DNA from: an uncultured Oscillospiraceae bacterium
GTDB lineage: Bacteria; Bacillota; Clostridia; Oscillospirales; Oscillospiraceae
Length of the DNA stretch: 47,929 bases
Assembly: GCA_947625965.1 (NCBI GenBank)
Contig: CANQQO010000006.1
Coordinates: 1 to 47,929, forward strand
Direction: 5' to 3'
How positions within the stretch are numbered: position 1 is the stretch's first letter; each line of letters begins with the position of its first letter. This document shows, in pieces, positions 40,041 to 47,929 of this stretch. The translations under genes were made by a program, and so were the position numbers. The notes beneath the pieces are model-generated. The model saw only the letters and a list, made by a program, of their open reading frames with translations. It was not told where the DNA came from and searched no databases.

Positions 40041-41739
40041 ATCGGTAGAAGCTGTTTCCGCCGATAAACTCCCGGACCAGGCTGGTGGGAGGGATCTCGT
40101 CGTCCACATCCGCCTCCTGGACGAAATTCAAAATCTTCACGATGCCCCGGACCTGGTCATAGCAGCTCTGCTCCGGCTCCACGGCGGTGAGCAGGGGGAA
40201 GATGTGCTTTTTCAGCACCGCCAGCTCGTAGAGGGTGGAACTGTTGAAGATCACGTCCGCTTTCTCCTGGAAGGGGAAGATCCATCGCTTCTCCCCCCTG
40301 CGGACCGAATCCCACATGGAGATGGTATGCTCCACCGAAGCGCCCCGGGTCTCATAGTCCCGGACGATGCGCCGGAGAAGCCGGAGGTAGCTGGTGGGGA
40401 TCCGGTTGTGGTCGTCCAGGTTCAGGGGCAGCAGAGGGCTGACGTACATCTTGAAAACGAGGTTTTTGCTCAGGCCCTCCGGAAGAAGGACCGGGTTCAG
40501 CCCGTGAAGGCCCTCTACAATGATCACCGCGTCTTCTTCCAGACGGAGCCGCCTGCCGCTCCAGACCCGCTTGCCCGTCAGGAAATCAAAAGCGGGCAGC
40601 TCCACCGTCTCCCCCGCCAGGAGCTGGGAGAGCTGACTGCGGAACAGATCCGTGTCGATGGTGTTGATGTGCTCCAGGTCCAGCTTGCCATCGGGGCCCG
40701 GGGCGATCTTGTCCCGATCCAGGTAGTAGTCGTCCAGGCTCATGAGGATGGGCTTTTTCCCGTGGACCCGGAGCTGGGTGGCCAGGCGGTGGGCGGAGGT
40801 GGTCTTGCCGGAGGAGCTAGGTCCCGCCAGCATCACGGCCTTGGCCCCCTGGGCGCAGACCAGGTCCGCCACCTGGGAAAAGCGCTTCTCGTGGAGGGCC
40901 TCGTTGACCCGGATCAGCTCCCGGATGCCGCCCCCCAGGGTCAGGTCGTTCAGGTCCGCCACGGTCTCACACTCCATCAGGCGGCACCAGCGCTCGCCCT
41001 CGGCGTAGACCGCGTAGAAATTGGGCATTTCCTCAAAGGGCGCCACCCGGTCCGGGTCTCGCTCGTCAGGAAACAGGAAGACGAAGCCCCCCTCGGCGGG
41101 CATCATGTCCCACACCGACAAAAAGCCGGTGCTGGGCGCCAGCTCGCCGTAATAGTAATCCAGGAAATCCTCATAGCCGTAGGCGTCGAAGTCCGGCTCC
41201 GCCCGCCAGGCCAGGAGGCGGGCCTTGTCCGTCTGGCCGGCGGCGGCAAAGCGATCGATGGCGGTCCGGGTGGGCATTCTCCGGCGGATCAGGGGGATGT
41301 CGGCGGCCACCAGGGCGCGCATCTCCTCCTTGAGGGCCTGGGCGGAGAAGGTGGGGGCGTTCAGGACCTGGACGTAGAGTCCGGGGCCCACGGTGCAGTC
41401 CATCTTCCCCCTGGCCTGGGGCCAGAGGCGGGAAATGGCCAGGAACATGACGAACTGAGCGGTGCGGACATAGACGTCCCGGCCCGTGGGGTCGGTGATC
41501 CGAAGTAGCTGGACCTGGCCCCTGGACGCGGCCATGGCGCGGCGGATGGAGGGCCGCTCCCCCGCGTTTTCTTGCTCCCGGACGGGAATATAGTTGAGGT
41601 TGAACACCTCCCCGGCCAGCTTGGCCGCCAGAGGCCGCTGGGACAGCCGATCCCCTTCCATCCCCAGCTCCCGGACCAGGTCCCAGAGATTCTGGCCGGA
41701 CCGGGGAGTGATCTTCCTGCCGTCAATGCAAAGTTCCAT
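40039..41739 (-). CDS. Uridine kinase-like nucleoside kinase with ThrRS-like N-terminus
   Basis: A 566-aa protein. The N-terminal ~70 residues resemble a TGS domain and the next ~170 an SAD-type region of threonyl-tRNA synthetase; the C-terminal half is a uridine kinase-type P-loop domain with Walker A GPSSSGKTTSA (about 300), SLDDYYLDRDKI and VIIVEGLHGLNP. Such fused nucleoside kinases are common in Clostridia; the nucleoside has not been defined from sequence. AGGAGGG precedes the ATG. Single-gene unit. Confidence 0.88.
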   Translation of the reverse strand: MELCIDGRKITPRSGQNLWDLVRELGMEGDRLSQRPLAAKLAGEVFNLNYIPVREQENAGERPSIRRAMAASRGQVQLLRITDPTGRDVYVRTAQFVMFLAISRLWPQARGKMDCTVGPGLYVQVLNAPTFSAQALKEEMRALVAADIPLIRRRMPTRTAIDRFAAAGQTDKARLLAWRAEPDFDAYGYEDFLDYYYGELAPSTGFLSVWDMMPAEGGFVFLFPDERDPDRVAPFEEMPNFYAVYAEGERWCRLMECETVADLNDLTLGGGIRELIRVNEALHEKRFSQVADLVCAQGAKAVMLAGPSSSGKTTSAHRLATQLRVHGKKPILMSLDDYYLDRDKIAPGPDGKLDLEHINTIDTDLFRSQLSQLLAGETVELPAFDFLTGKRVWSGRRLRLEEDAVIIVEGLHGLNPVLLPEGLSKNLVFKMYVSPLLPLNLDDHNRIPTSYLRLLRRIVRDYETRGASVEHTISMWDSVRRGEKRWIFPFQEKADVIFNSSTLYELAVLKKHIFPLLTAVEPEQSCYDQVRGIVKILNFVQEADVDDEIPPTSLVREFIGGNSFYR

Positions 41740-41761
41740 GGATTTCCCTCCTAAAATTACA

Positions 41762-41791
41762 ACACTTTTAGTATTATACTACCACACTTTT
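41762..41791 (-). promoter_or_regulatory. Promoter/operator region of the nucleoside kinase
   Basis: Minus-strand TATAAT (forward 41773-41778) is bracketed by two direct AAAAGTGT repeats 22 nt apart. TTGACA lies only 12 nt upstream of TATAAT, too close for a standard promoter, so the -35 is unclear. The repeats may be an operator. Confidence 0.45.
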
Positions 41792-41793
41792 GT

Positions 41794-41832
41794 CAAAAAA
41801 ACAAGTTTTGGCCCCGCTTTTGGCGGGGCCAA
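41794..41832 (-). terminator. Terminator of the glycerate kinase gene
   Basis: TTGGCCCCGC/GCGGGGCCAA with a 5-nt loop is followed on the minus strand by AACTTGTTTTTTTG. Confidence 0.8.
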
Positions 41833-41835
41833 GGG

Positions 41836-43068
41836 TCATTTTTTCAAGAGAAGCACGGAAATATCGTTGACATTGGTGCCCGTGGGGCCGGTTTTGAGCA
41901 GGCCGCCGCACTTTTCCAGAGCGTGGTAAGCGTCGTTGTCCTGGAGGACGGTAAAGATGTCGATCCCCTGCCCTTTCAGCGTTTCCGCCGTTGCGCTGTC
42001 CACATAGCCGCCGGCGGCGTCGGTGGGCCCATCGGTACCGTCGGAGCCCAGGGAGAACACCGCCGCGCCGGGAATGCCCGCGATGCCGGGGGCCGCCGCC
42101 AGGGCGATCTCCTGGTTCCGGCCGCCCTTGCCGTGGCCCGTCAGGTGGACCACTGTCTCGCCGCCGGCGATGAAGGCCAGGCTCTCGGGACTGTCCCGGT
42201 AATACTGAGCGATGTTGGACAGCATCACGCCCGCGTCCCGGGCGGTGCAGGACAGGCTGGCGGTGAGGACCGTGGGCCGGTAGCCCAGCTCCCGGCAGAC
42301 CGTCTCCGCCGCGGCGCAGAGCTGGCGGACGGACCCGGTGATCTGGGTCCGGACGTTGTCCAGCCGCTTGGGGGTCTCCACGGAAAGGAGCCGTTCCATC
42401 TCCGGCGTCAGGGTCAGATGGTATTTCCTGACCACCTCCCACGCCTGCCCGGCGGTGGAGGAGTCGGGATAGGCCGGACCTGAGGCGATCATGTCCAGGG
42501 GGTCGCCGATGATGTCGGAGAGGACCACCGCCTGGACCTGCGCCGGGGCGCAGAGGGATGCGAATTTCCCGCCCTTCACGGCGGAAAAGCGCTTGCGGAC
42601 CGTGTTCATCTCCGTGATCTCCGCCCCGCAGGCCAGAAGCTCCTTGGTCAGGCGGGACAGGTCCTCCGGGGGGATCAGAGGCTTTTCAAAGAGGGCCGAC
42701 CCGCCGCCGGAGAGCAGGAACAAAACCGTGTCCTCCTCCGTCAGGCCCGTAACGGCGTCGATTGCCGCCTGGGTGGCCCGGTAGGAATTTTCGTCCGGCA
42801 CCGGATGACCGGCCTCGTAGATGTCGAGGCGGCCCAGGGGGCCGTTGCTGTGGCCGTATTTCGTCACCACAACGCCGCCGTCGATCCGGTCGCCCAGCTC
42901 GGTCACGGCGGCGCTGGCCATCTGCCAGGCGGCCTTTCCGGCGGAGATCAGGATCAGCTTTCCGGGGCCGAAGTCGGCGGAGGCCAGGGCTTTTTTCACG
43001 GCGGTGTCCGGCATGGCGGCTTGGAGAGCGGAGCGGAGGATCCGGTCCGCGTCCTGGCGCAAAGTCAT
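41836..43068 (-). CDS. Type-2 glycerate kinase (GckA/MOFRL family)
   Basis: Phosphorylates D-glycerate, usually to 2-phosphoglycerate. It has 410 aa with an N-terminal DUF4147 domain (ISAGKAAWQMASAA, FLLSGGGSALFEKP) and a C-terminal MOFRL domain with SLGSDGTDGPTDAAGG. GGGAG precedes the ATG. Together with the GntP permease and CdaR-type regulator upstream it forms a probable glycerate utilisation cluster, though a 334-nt hairpin-rich spacer with a terminator separates it from the permease. Confidence 0.92.
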   Translation of the reverse strand: MTLRQDADRILRSALQAAMPDTAVKKALASADFGPGKLILISAGKAAWQMASAAVTELGDRIDGGVVVTKYGHSNGPLGRLDIYEAGHPVPDENSYRATQAAIDAVTGLTEEDTVLFLLSGGGSALFEKPLIPPEDLSRLTKELLACGAEITEMNTVRKRFSAVKGGKFASLCAPAQVQAVVLSDIIGDPLDMIASGPAYPDSSTAGQAWEVVRKYHLTLTPEMERLLSVETPKRLDNVRTQITGSVRQLCAAAETVCRELGYRPTVLTASLSCTARDAGVMLSNIAQYYRDSPESLAFIAGGETVVHLTGHGKGGRNQEIALAAAPGIAGIPGAAVFSLGSDGTDGPTDAAGGYVDSATAETLKGQGIDIFTVLQDNDAYHALEKCGGLLKTGPTGTNVNDISVLLLKK

Positions 43069-43184
43069 TTTTTACAACTCCCTTCTATGTGGAAAGGCCG
43101 CCGCGCCGGCTGGCGCGGCAACCTCAGCTTGTCAAAAAAGCCTTTCCGAGTTTGCCGTCCGCAGACGGCAAATGGTTTTTAATC

Positions 43185-43217
43185 ATTTTTTGCCAGGGCG
43201 TGTACCTGGCAAAAAAT
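43185..43217. terminator. Perfect bidirectional terminator after gntP
   Basis: A 13-bp stem ATTTTTTGCCAGG with a 7-nt loop, U-tracts on both strands, lying between the permease and glycerate kinase genes. Confidence 0.75.
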
Positions 43218-43264
43218 ACCTCTCAGGCTGAGAGTGTGCGAGCTGTGCGCTCCGGCGTACAGCG

Positions 43265-43360
43265 AGTGCGCGGGTCAGCCTGCATTCCCCTCCAAATGGG
43301 AGCCCAGCGAAGCGGGTCCCATTTGGGAGGCTGTCAAAAACCTTCGTTTTTGACAGCCTC
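43265..43360. repeat. 96-bp dispersed repeat, copy 1
   Basis: Matches the reverse complement of 47834-47929 at 92 of 96 positions. It contains two hairpins: one with CCAAATGGGA/TCCCATTTGG arms (43290-43329), and a perfect 15-bp GAGGCTGTCAAAAAC/GTTTTTGACAGCCTC stem (43327-43360). Loop bases differ between copies while stems are kept. Confidence 0.85.
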
Positions 43361-43402
43361 AGGCCGCCGCGCCGGCTGGCGCGGCGGCCCAATCTTATGG
43401 AC

Positions 43403-44758
43403 TTACACGAACAGAGAAATGACAAACACCACGATAATGACCGTAACGCCCATGACGGCGGTCATACCGGTCTGGCACTTGTAGGCTTCCTCGGTCTTCA
43501 TGTCGGAGAACTGAGAAACCACCCAGAAGTAGGAGTCGTTGGCATGGGAGGCCACCATGGAGCCCGCGCCGATGGCAAGGACCACCAGGACCTTGGCAAG
43601 GGGGCTGGTGAGGCCCATGCTCTCCATCATCGGCGCCATCATGCCGGCGGTGGTGATCATGGCGACGGTGGAAGCGCCCATGGCCAGCTTCAGGATCATG
43701 GCGATGATGAAGGGGATCAGCACGCCCAGGCCGGAATTGACCAGCCCGCCGACGGAGTCGGCAATGGGCAGGGCCTTCAGGATCTCGCCGAAGGAGCCGC
43801 CGGCGCCGGTGATCGCCAGAATGGCGGCGGAATCCACAACGCCCTGGGTGACCCATTTCAGGGTATTCTCCTTCTCCTGCTTGGGGATCAGAGTCATAGC
43901 CAGGAACACGCCCAGCATCAGGGCGACCACGGGATTACCGATGAACATGATGATCTGATACACAACGCCGGTGCCCAGGGGCTTGCTGGGGAAGTCCACG
44001 ATGGAGGCGATGGCGATCAGGATGATGGGCAGCAGCAGCGGCGCAAAGCTCTGCAGCGGAGAGGGCAGCTTGCCGTACTTTTCCTTTAGCTGCTCCAGGG
44101 TGTACTCGGAGTTTGCCGGGATCTTGACGGTGCCGGCCACCTTCTTGGCGTAGATAATGGCCACGGCGGTGGCGGGGATGGACACCAGCAGGCCCACCAG
44201 AATGGTCAGGCCCAGGTCGGCGCTCAGGGTACCGGCCATGGCGATGGGTCCGGGAGTGGGAGGCACCAGGCAGTGGGTGGCGTACAGGCCGCCGGAGAGG
44301 GCCGTCGCCATCACGGCTAGGGAGGTGTTGGACTGCTCCGCCAGAGCCCTGCTGATGGGAGAGAGCACCACGAAGCCGGAATCGCAGAACACGGGGATGC
44401 CGGTGACATAGCCCACGGCGCCCATGGCGACCACGCTGTTCTTCTCACCGACGAGCTTCAAAATGGTGTTCGCCATGGTGAGGGCGGCGCCGGTCTTCTC
44501 CAGAATGGTGCCGATGATGGTACCGCAGAGAATGACGATGCCGATGCTGGTCATGATGTTGCCGAAGCCGCTCTTGACCTTGTTGACCACCTCAACGGGG
44601 GTCAGGCCCGAATCCGGGTAAATGGCGCCCCAGATCAGACCCACGGCCATGGCAATGACGACCATGACGATGAACGGGTGCATCTTCAGCTTGGAAATCG
44701 CGAGGACCATCAGCACGACCGCAAGGATGATGATGCCAAACAGTAAGAACGTTTGCAT
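43403..44758 (-). CDS. GntP family permease
   Basis: A 451-aa polytopic secondary transporter (about 12-14 helices) of the gluconate:H+ symporter family. Family segments: GFGNIMTSIGIVILCGTIIG, VTGIPVFCDSGFVVLSPI and CLVPPTPGPIAMAG. The neighbouring CdaR-type regulator and glycerate kinase suggest D-glycerate rather than gluconate as the substrate; no gluconate kinase is near. AGGAGG precedes the ATG, 24 nt after the regulator stop. Confidence 0.92.
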   Translation of the reverse strand: MQTFLLFGIIILAVVLMVLAISKLKMHPFIVMVVIAMAVGLIWGAIYPDSGLTPVEVVNKVKSGFGNIMTSIGIVILCGTIIGTILEKTGAALTMANTILKLVGEKNSVVAMGAVGYVTGIPVFCDSGFVVLSPISRALAEQSNTSLAVMATALSGGLYATHCLVPPTPGPIAMAGTLSADLGLTILVGLLVSIPATAVAIIYAKKVAGTVKIPANSEYTLEQLKEKYGKLPSPLQSFAPLLLPIILIAIASIVDFPSKPLGTGVVYQIIMFIGNPVVALMLGVFLAMTLIPKQEKENTLKWVTQGVVDSAAILAITGAGGSFGEILKALPIADSVGGLVNSGLGVLIPFIIAMILKLAMGASTVAMITTAGMMAPMMESMGLTSPLAKVLVVLAIGAGSMVASHANDSYFWVVSQFSDMKTEEAYKCQTGMTAVMGVTVIIVVFVISLFV

Positions 44759-44782
44759 GATTTCTACCTCCTGATTTTTTTA

Positions 44783-45919
44783 TTACAAAGCCCGCAGGCC
44801 CTGCTTACGCTTATACAGCTCCGCCAGGAGCCGGATAAAATATTCCCGCTGGAATTCCCCGGACCGGTCCAGCCCCAGGGCGCTTTGCAGCCGCCGGACC
44901 CGGTATTGGAGGGTGTTTTTGTGAATGAACAGCTCCGCGGCGGCCTTATTCACCGCCCGGCCGGAGTCATAGTAGCATTCGGCGCTTTTCAGCAGGGTCC
45001 GCCGCTCCTCCGGGGAGAATTCCCGGCACAGCCGGTCGTAGAGGGTGCTCAAAAAGGGAGCCTCCGTCACGGCGGCGTGGGCCAGCATATACCGGCACCG
45101 GGTGGATAGCTGCTGGATGTCGTTGCAGACATCCGGGGAGGTGGCGTCCAGGATCAGGGCCTGCTCATAGGCCCAGCGGATGTCCAGCAGGGATCTGCAC
45201 ATTTCCCCGAAGCTGATCCGATAGCTGCTCAGCAGCGCCGCTTCCCCGCTTTCGCTCCGGCGGAGCCTGGCGGCCAGGGGCTGGGCCCGGTCGCTCATCA
45301 CCAGCACCAGCCGGTCGTCCACCACGCCCCAGACGTCCGCCTGGGGGTCCAGGTAGCTTCCCAGGGCCCCCGCCAGGGGCTCCTGGGGGAAGGTCACCGG
45401 CGCGCCGCTGAGGTGGGAGATCACCGCCACGGCCACGGGGAAAGTCAGTTGAATTTTGTGGGATGCCATCAGCGCCAGGGCGTTGGTCACGGCGGTCTCC
45501 GAGGAGTTCAGAAGATATCCCAGCACCCGGCCCCGCATTTCGTTTTCCGCAAGCCTTGGGCTTGCCATGGCCTCCAACTGGTAATACTTGGCGGCATAAA
45601 CCTCCAGCAGATGGGCAAGGGGCTGTATTTCGCTGGGGTCGCCGTAGATGCCCACCACGCCGATGATGGACCCGCTGACCCGCAGGGGCATATTGCAGCC
45701 CTCCTTGGCGCCGGGGTACTGGGCCAACTGATCCCGGCGGATGTTCACGGTCTTGCCGGTCTGCACCGCCTCCAGAGCCCCCTGGTGGAAGGTGCCGATC
45801 CGCTCCGTCTCCGTGGAGGCGATGATGATGCCGTCGGTATTCATGATATTGATGGTCCGGCCCCCCACCAGGGCGGAGGTGACGGACACCAGTTCTTTTG
45901 CCAGGGATTCCAGGAGCAT
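44783..45919 (-). CDS. CdaR-type (sugar diacid) transcriptional regulator
   Basis: A 378-aa activator: N-terminal diacid-recognition domain (about 1-135, SVTSALVGGRTINIMNTDGI, ASTETERIGTFHQGA) and a C-terminal PucR/CdaR helix-turn-helix (KAAAELFIHKNTLQYRVRRL, about 330-350). In E. coli CdaR responds to glycerate, galactarate and glucarate. Here it lies directly upstream of the permease and downstream of the MBL gene, so it probably activates this cluster. Confidence 0.9.
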   Translation of the reverse strand: MLLESLAKELVSVTSALVGGRTINIMNTDGIIIASTETERIGTFHQGALEAVQTGKTVNIRRDQLAQYPGAKEGCNMPLRVSGSIIGVVGIYGDPSEIQPLAHLLEVYAAKYYQLEAMASPRLAENEMRGRVLGYLLNSSETAVTNALALMASHKIQLTFPVAVAVISHLSGAPVTFPQEPLAGALGSYLDPQADVWGVVDDRLVLVMSDRAQPLAARLRRSESGEAALLSSYRISFGEMCRSLLDIRWAYEQALILDATSPDVCNDIQQLSTRCRYMLAHAAVTEAPFLSTLYDRLCREFSPEERRTLLKSAECYYDSGRAVNKAAAELFIHKNTLQYRVRRLQSALGLDRSGEFQREYFIRLLAELYKRKQGLRAL

Positions 45920-45928
45920 TTTGTTACC

Positions 45929-46759
45929 TCACGGGAAGAAGACGCAGTCGCCCACGGCCATATGGCAGCTCTGGACGGTTGGGTCCCGGCCGATGGCGCA
46001 CTCGGCGTCGGCGCCGGAACAGTGGCTCAGGCCCAGCACCTCCAGGCCCCAGTCCTTCAGAGCCTCCACGGTGGCCTTCACCCGGGCACTGTCCGCCTCA
46101 ACCAGGTGGGTCCCGCCGAACACCGCCCACACGGGCATTTGCAGCGCGTTGTAGACCCGCCGGATCATGTTCAGGATCCCGGGATGGGAGCAGCCCACCA
46201 GCACCGCCAGCTTGCCCCCCACATCCAGGGCCAGGCAGATCTCATCGTGAAAATCGTCGGGAACGAAGCCCTCCGGCGTCCTGCGGACGAACCGGGCCGG
46301 GATGGTCTCAAAATCATGGACCCGGGGGAAATCCGCCACCAGGTAGATCCCCTGGGCGATCTCCGTCACATCCGTGACCACTTCCTGCCGCACCTGATGG
46401 GCCAACAGGAACGCCCCGCCGAAGCCGCAGGAGAGGTCCGTGTATTTTCTGCCGTCATAGGCATATTTCCGCTGGAAAAAGTCGGGACCGGTGTAGAGCT
46501 TCTTGCTGCCGCCGCCCTGCTCCAGCAGATCCCGGTAACCGGCGGCGTGATCATAGTGGCTGTGGCTCAGGACCACGGCGTCCAGCCCCGCCACGGAGAG
46601 TCCCAGCTTCCGGGCGTTGCGCCAGGGGGCCTCCCCAGCGCCGCAGTCGAACAGGATGCGCTCCTCCCCCCGCTGGATCAGGTAGGACAATCCGTGTTCG
46701 TTCACGAGGGCCTTGTGCTCGGAGGGCAAATTGTCCATCAGTGCTGTTATACATACCAT
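45929..46759 (-). CDS. MBL-fold metallo-hydrolase
   Basis: A 276-aa metallo-beta-lactamase-fold protein. Metal motif SHSHYDHAAG (about 65-75), GCSHPGI and a late GGTHL supply further ligands. The layout resembles the group that includes 7,8-dihydropterin-6-methyl phosphate synthase-like hydrolases; substrate unknown. First gene of the glycerate cluster, 9 nt before cdaR. A TATAAT box (forward 46836-46841) lies about 75 nt upstream with a poor -35, which suits a promoter needing an activator. Confidence 0.85.
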   Translation of the reverse strand: MVCITALMDNLPSEHKALVNEHGLSYLIQRGEERILFDCGAGEAPWRNARKLGLSVAGLDAVVLSHSHYDHAAGYRDLLEQGGGSKKLYTGPDFFQRKYAYDGRKYTDLSCGFGGAFLLAHQVRQEVVTDVTEIAQGIYLVADFPRVHDFETIPARFVRRTPEGFVPDDFHDEICLALDVGGKLAVLVGCSHPGILNMIRRVYNALQMPVWAVFGGTHLVEADSARVKATVEALKDWGLEVLGLSHCSGADAECAIGRDPTVQSCHMAVGDCVFFP

Positions 46760-46835
46760 TCCGCGTCACCAGCCTTCCTCAGACATTTATGCAAAGTTCA
46801 CATGATTTCCTAAGGCGTTCCCTTAAAACATATAC

Positions 46836-46864
46836 ATTATAACTTATTTCGACAAAAAAGGAAA
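46836..46864 (-). promoter_or_regulatory. Putative promoter of the glycerate cluster
   Basis: Minus-strand TATAAT with TTTCCT 17 nt upstream, a weak -35 consistent with activator dependence. Confidence 0.4.
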
Positions 46865-46956
46865 CCCCTATTCTTCGTTACAGAAAACAAATAATAGAAT
46901 TTATTTTAGCCGAACTTTGTGACGGGTACAAAATATCCCAAAATCGCGGATAAATC

Positions 46957-46985
46957 TTGCAAAACCCACTGAGATATCGTATAAT
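46957..46985 (+). promoter_or_regulatory. Sigma-A promoter of the 47014 gene
   Basis: TTGCAA, 17 nt, TATAAT, 28 nt before the ATG. Confidence 0.85.
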
Positions 46986-47013
46986 GTAGAAAAACTCCAA
47001 GGGAGGACATGAC

Positions 47014-47835
47014 ATGACCCAGGGATTTTGGCAGAGCCGGCTGGCCTTTTGGGGCACCATGGCGGCGGCGCTGGTTTTGGCGGTGCTGATCTGGTTCCGG
47101 GATCAATCCTATCCGATCTATCTATCGGCCATCTCCACCGTGGCGGCCTTGGCGGTGGGCTATATTGCCGCCCGGCTGCTGTCCAGCGTGGTGGCCAATC
47201 AGGTCCAGACCAAGCTGCTGGGCATCCTCCATGTGGACATGGATCCCAAGCTGTTTGTGGAGCGCTACCGGGACGTGCCGGAGCGGCTGCGGCATGACAG
47301 CGCCAGCTATATCATTGCCCGGGCCTATCTGGCCGACGGCTACGCCGCCGACGGGGACTTCCGCAAGGCCATGGAGACTCTCTGCCCTCCGGACGATCCC
47401 GCCTATGCCAAGGATATTGCCCTCCGGGGTTTGTATTACAACAATTACAGCCGCTACTGCCTGGGCGACGGGGACATGGAGGGCGCCGCCAAGGCCATCG
47501 GGTCCCTTTCCCAGGTGGTGGAGGCCGCCAGGGCAAGCAAGCCCGCCCTGTCCCGGAATCTGGCGGAGAGCCTGCGCCTCCACAGGAACCAGGCGGCCTG
47601 CATCACCGGGGAGCCGGTGGAGGCGGAGTGGCTGAAGGAACAGTGCGACCATGCCCAGTACCTTCTCCGGCGGATGGACGCCGCCCAGGCCCTGGCCCAG
47701 GACGCCATGAACCGGGGCGACACCCCGACCGCCCGGGAATACCTTCACATTCTCCAGCGGGAGGGCGGAAGGACCTACTTTAGCCGCTGGGCCTCCCGTC
47801 AGGAAAACCGTCTGGGAGCGGCCGCTGGCCGCTGA
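47014..47835 (+). CDS. Membrane-anchored protein with TPR-like helical domain
   Basis: A 273-aa protein. Two hydrophobic helices at the N-terminus (about 11-28 and 34-58) are followed by about 200 residues of helical repeats rich in Ala, Tyr and Leu (IIARAYLADGYAADGDFRKA, LRGLYYNNYSRYCLGDGDME) that look TPR-like. No family recognised. AAGGGAGG precedes the ATG. The stop codon lies at the edge of the dispersed repeat's hairpin. Confidence 0.7.
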   Translation: MTQGFWQSRLAFWGTMAAALVLAVLIWFRDQSYPIYLSAISTVAALAVGYIAARLLSSVVANQVQTKLLGILHVDMDPKLFVERYRDVPERLRHDSASYIIARAYLADGYAADGDFRKAMETLCPPDDPAYAKDIALRGLYYNNYSRYCLGDGDMEGAAKAIGSLSQVVEAARASKPALSRNLAESLRLHRNQAACITGEPVEAEWLKEQCDHAQYLLRRMDAAQALAQDAMNRGDTPTAREYLHILQREGGRTYFSRWASRQENRLGAAAGR

Positions 47836-47929
47836 GGCTGTCAAAAACGAGCGTTTTTGACAGCCTCCCAAATGGGACCCGCTTCGCTGGGCTCCCATTT
47901 GGAGGGGATTGCAGGCTGAACCGCGCACT
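47834..47929. repeat. 96-bp dispersed repeat, copy 2 (inverted, runs off the window)
   Basis: Inverted relative to 43265-43360, 92 of 96 bases equal. The 15-bp hairpin at 47834-47867 starts inside the TGA of the preceding gene and probably ends its transcript. The repeat may extend past the window edge. Confidence 0.85.

Larger units (their letters stand above)
43095..43385. repeat. Composite intergenic repeat bounded by a 25-bp direct repeat
   Basis: An exact 25-bp GC-rich unit at 43095-43119 recurs at 43361-43385; each copy is itself a near-palindrome around GGCT. The 241 bases between hold perfect hairpins TTTGCCGTC/GACGGCAAA (43151-43172) and ATTTTTTGCCAGG/CCTGGCAAAAAAT (43185-43217, terminator-like on both strands) and the dispersed 96-bp unit. 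The 43069-43402 gap has no gene. Confidence 0.75.

Noticed and set aside
47122-47928. 268-aa minus-strand ORF sharing a peptide with the ORF at 42762-43484
   Set aside because: The shared peptide comes from the dispersed DNA repeat; the rest is antisense to the 47014 gene and to glycerate kinase.
1-47929. CRISPR arrays, tRNA or rRNA genes, riboswitches
   Set aside because: No regularly spaced repeats, cloverleaf or known aptamer pattern was seen in any intergenic stretch.

Overview
This 47.9 kb window is a chromosomal segment from a GC-rich, spore-forming member of the Clostridia, most probably Oscillospiraceae (Flavonifractor / Intestinimonas / Lawsonibacter-like). The assignment is inferred from high GC coding sequence, sporulation genes (yqfC, yqfD, a YlbJ-like gene, GerW/YtfJ, a degenerate SpoIIM-like gene), a large Firmicutes-type SRP RNA next to dnaX, and the gene orders ybaB-recR downstream of dnaX, era-yqzL-recO, and scpA-scpB-DUF2953-gerW-dacF. 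No species can be named from the sequence alone.

Layout. 1-4.7 kb: the 3' end of pfkA, a small nucleotide-hydrolase-like gene with a nitroreductase, xerD with a SpoIIM-like membrane gene, and two small membrane proteins. 4.7-16.5 kb: a long minus-strand housekeeping block (phosphoglucomutase, a coiled-coil protein, coaD, rsmD, uvrC, an HPr-like protein, mutS2, recO, an unlisted 47-aa yqzL-like gene, era, a DUF4236 gene, ybeY, phoH). 16.5-19.3 kb: yqfD/yqfC, then a divergent YlbJ-like gene and a tiny Cys-rich protein. 19.3-22.3 kb: a lipoprotein with a decayed 5'-nucleotidase fold, and an ECF sigma factor with a putative membrane partner. 22.5-25.6 kb: recR, ybaB, dnaX, SRP RNA and acpP. 25.7-32.0 kb: an HI0933-type flavoprotein, an RpiR regulator, rluB, dacF, gerW, DUF2953, scpB and scpA.

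32.1-39.36 kb: an integrated mobile element about 7.2 kb long, bounded by a 20-bp direct repeat. It lies between scpA and a membrane protein gene, two genes that were originally divergent neighbours. From left to right it holds a non-coding end with candidate integrase arm sites, an AT-rich three-gene cargo operon of unknown function (including a 59-aa membrane protein absent from the ORF track), a cut-down set of phage head genes ending in a helicase-capsid chimera, and a Tn916-type tyrosine integrase. A second, similarly placed set of arm-like repeats follows the integrase. The right att copy supplies the -35 box of the promoter of the flanking host gene.

39.4-47.9 kb: that host gene (a low-complexity membrane protein), a uridine-kinase-like nucleoside kinase, and a probable glycerate uptake and phosphorylation cluster (MBL-fold hydrolase, CdaR-type regulator, GntP permease, type-2 glycerate kinase). 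The permease and kinase genes are separated by a 330-bp mosaic of hairpins. Part of that mosaic, 96 bp, recurs in inverted orientation at the right edge of the window after a membrane-anchored helical-repeat-like protein.

No tRNA, rRNA, CRISPR array or insertion-sequence transposase gene was found.
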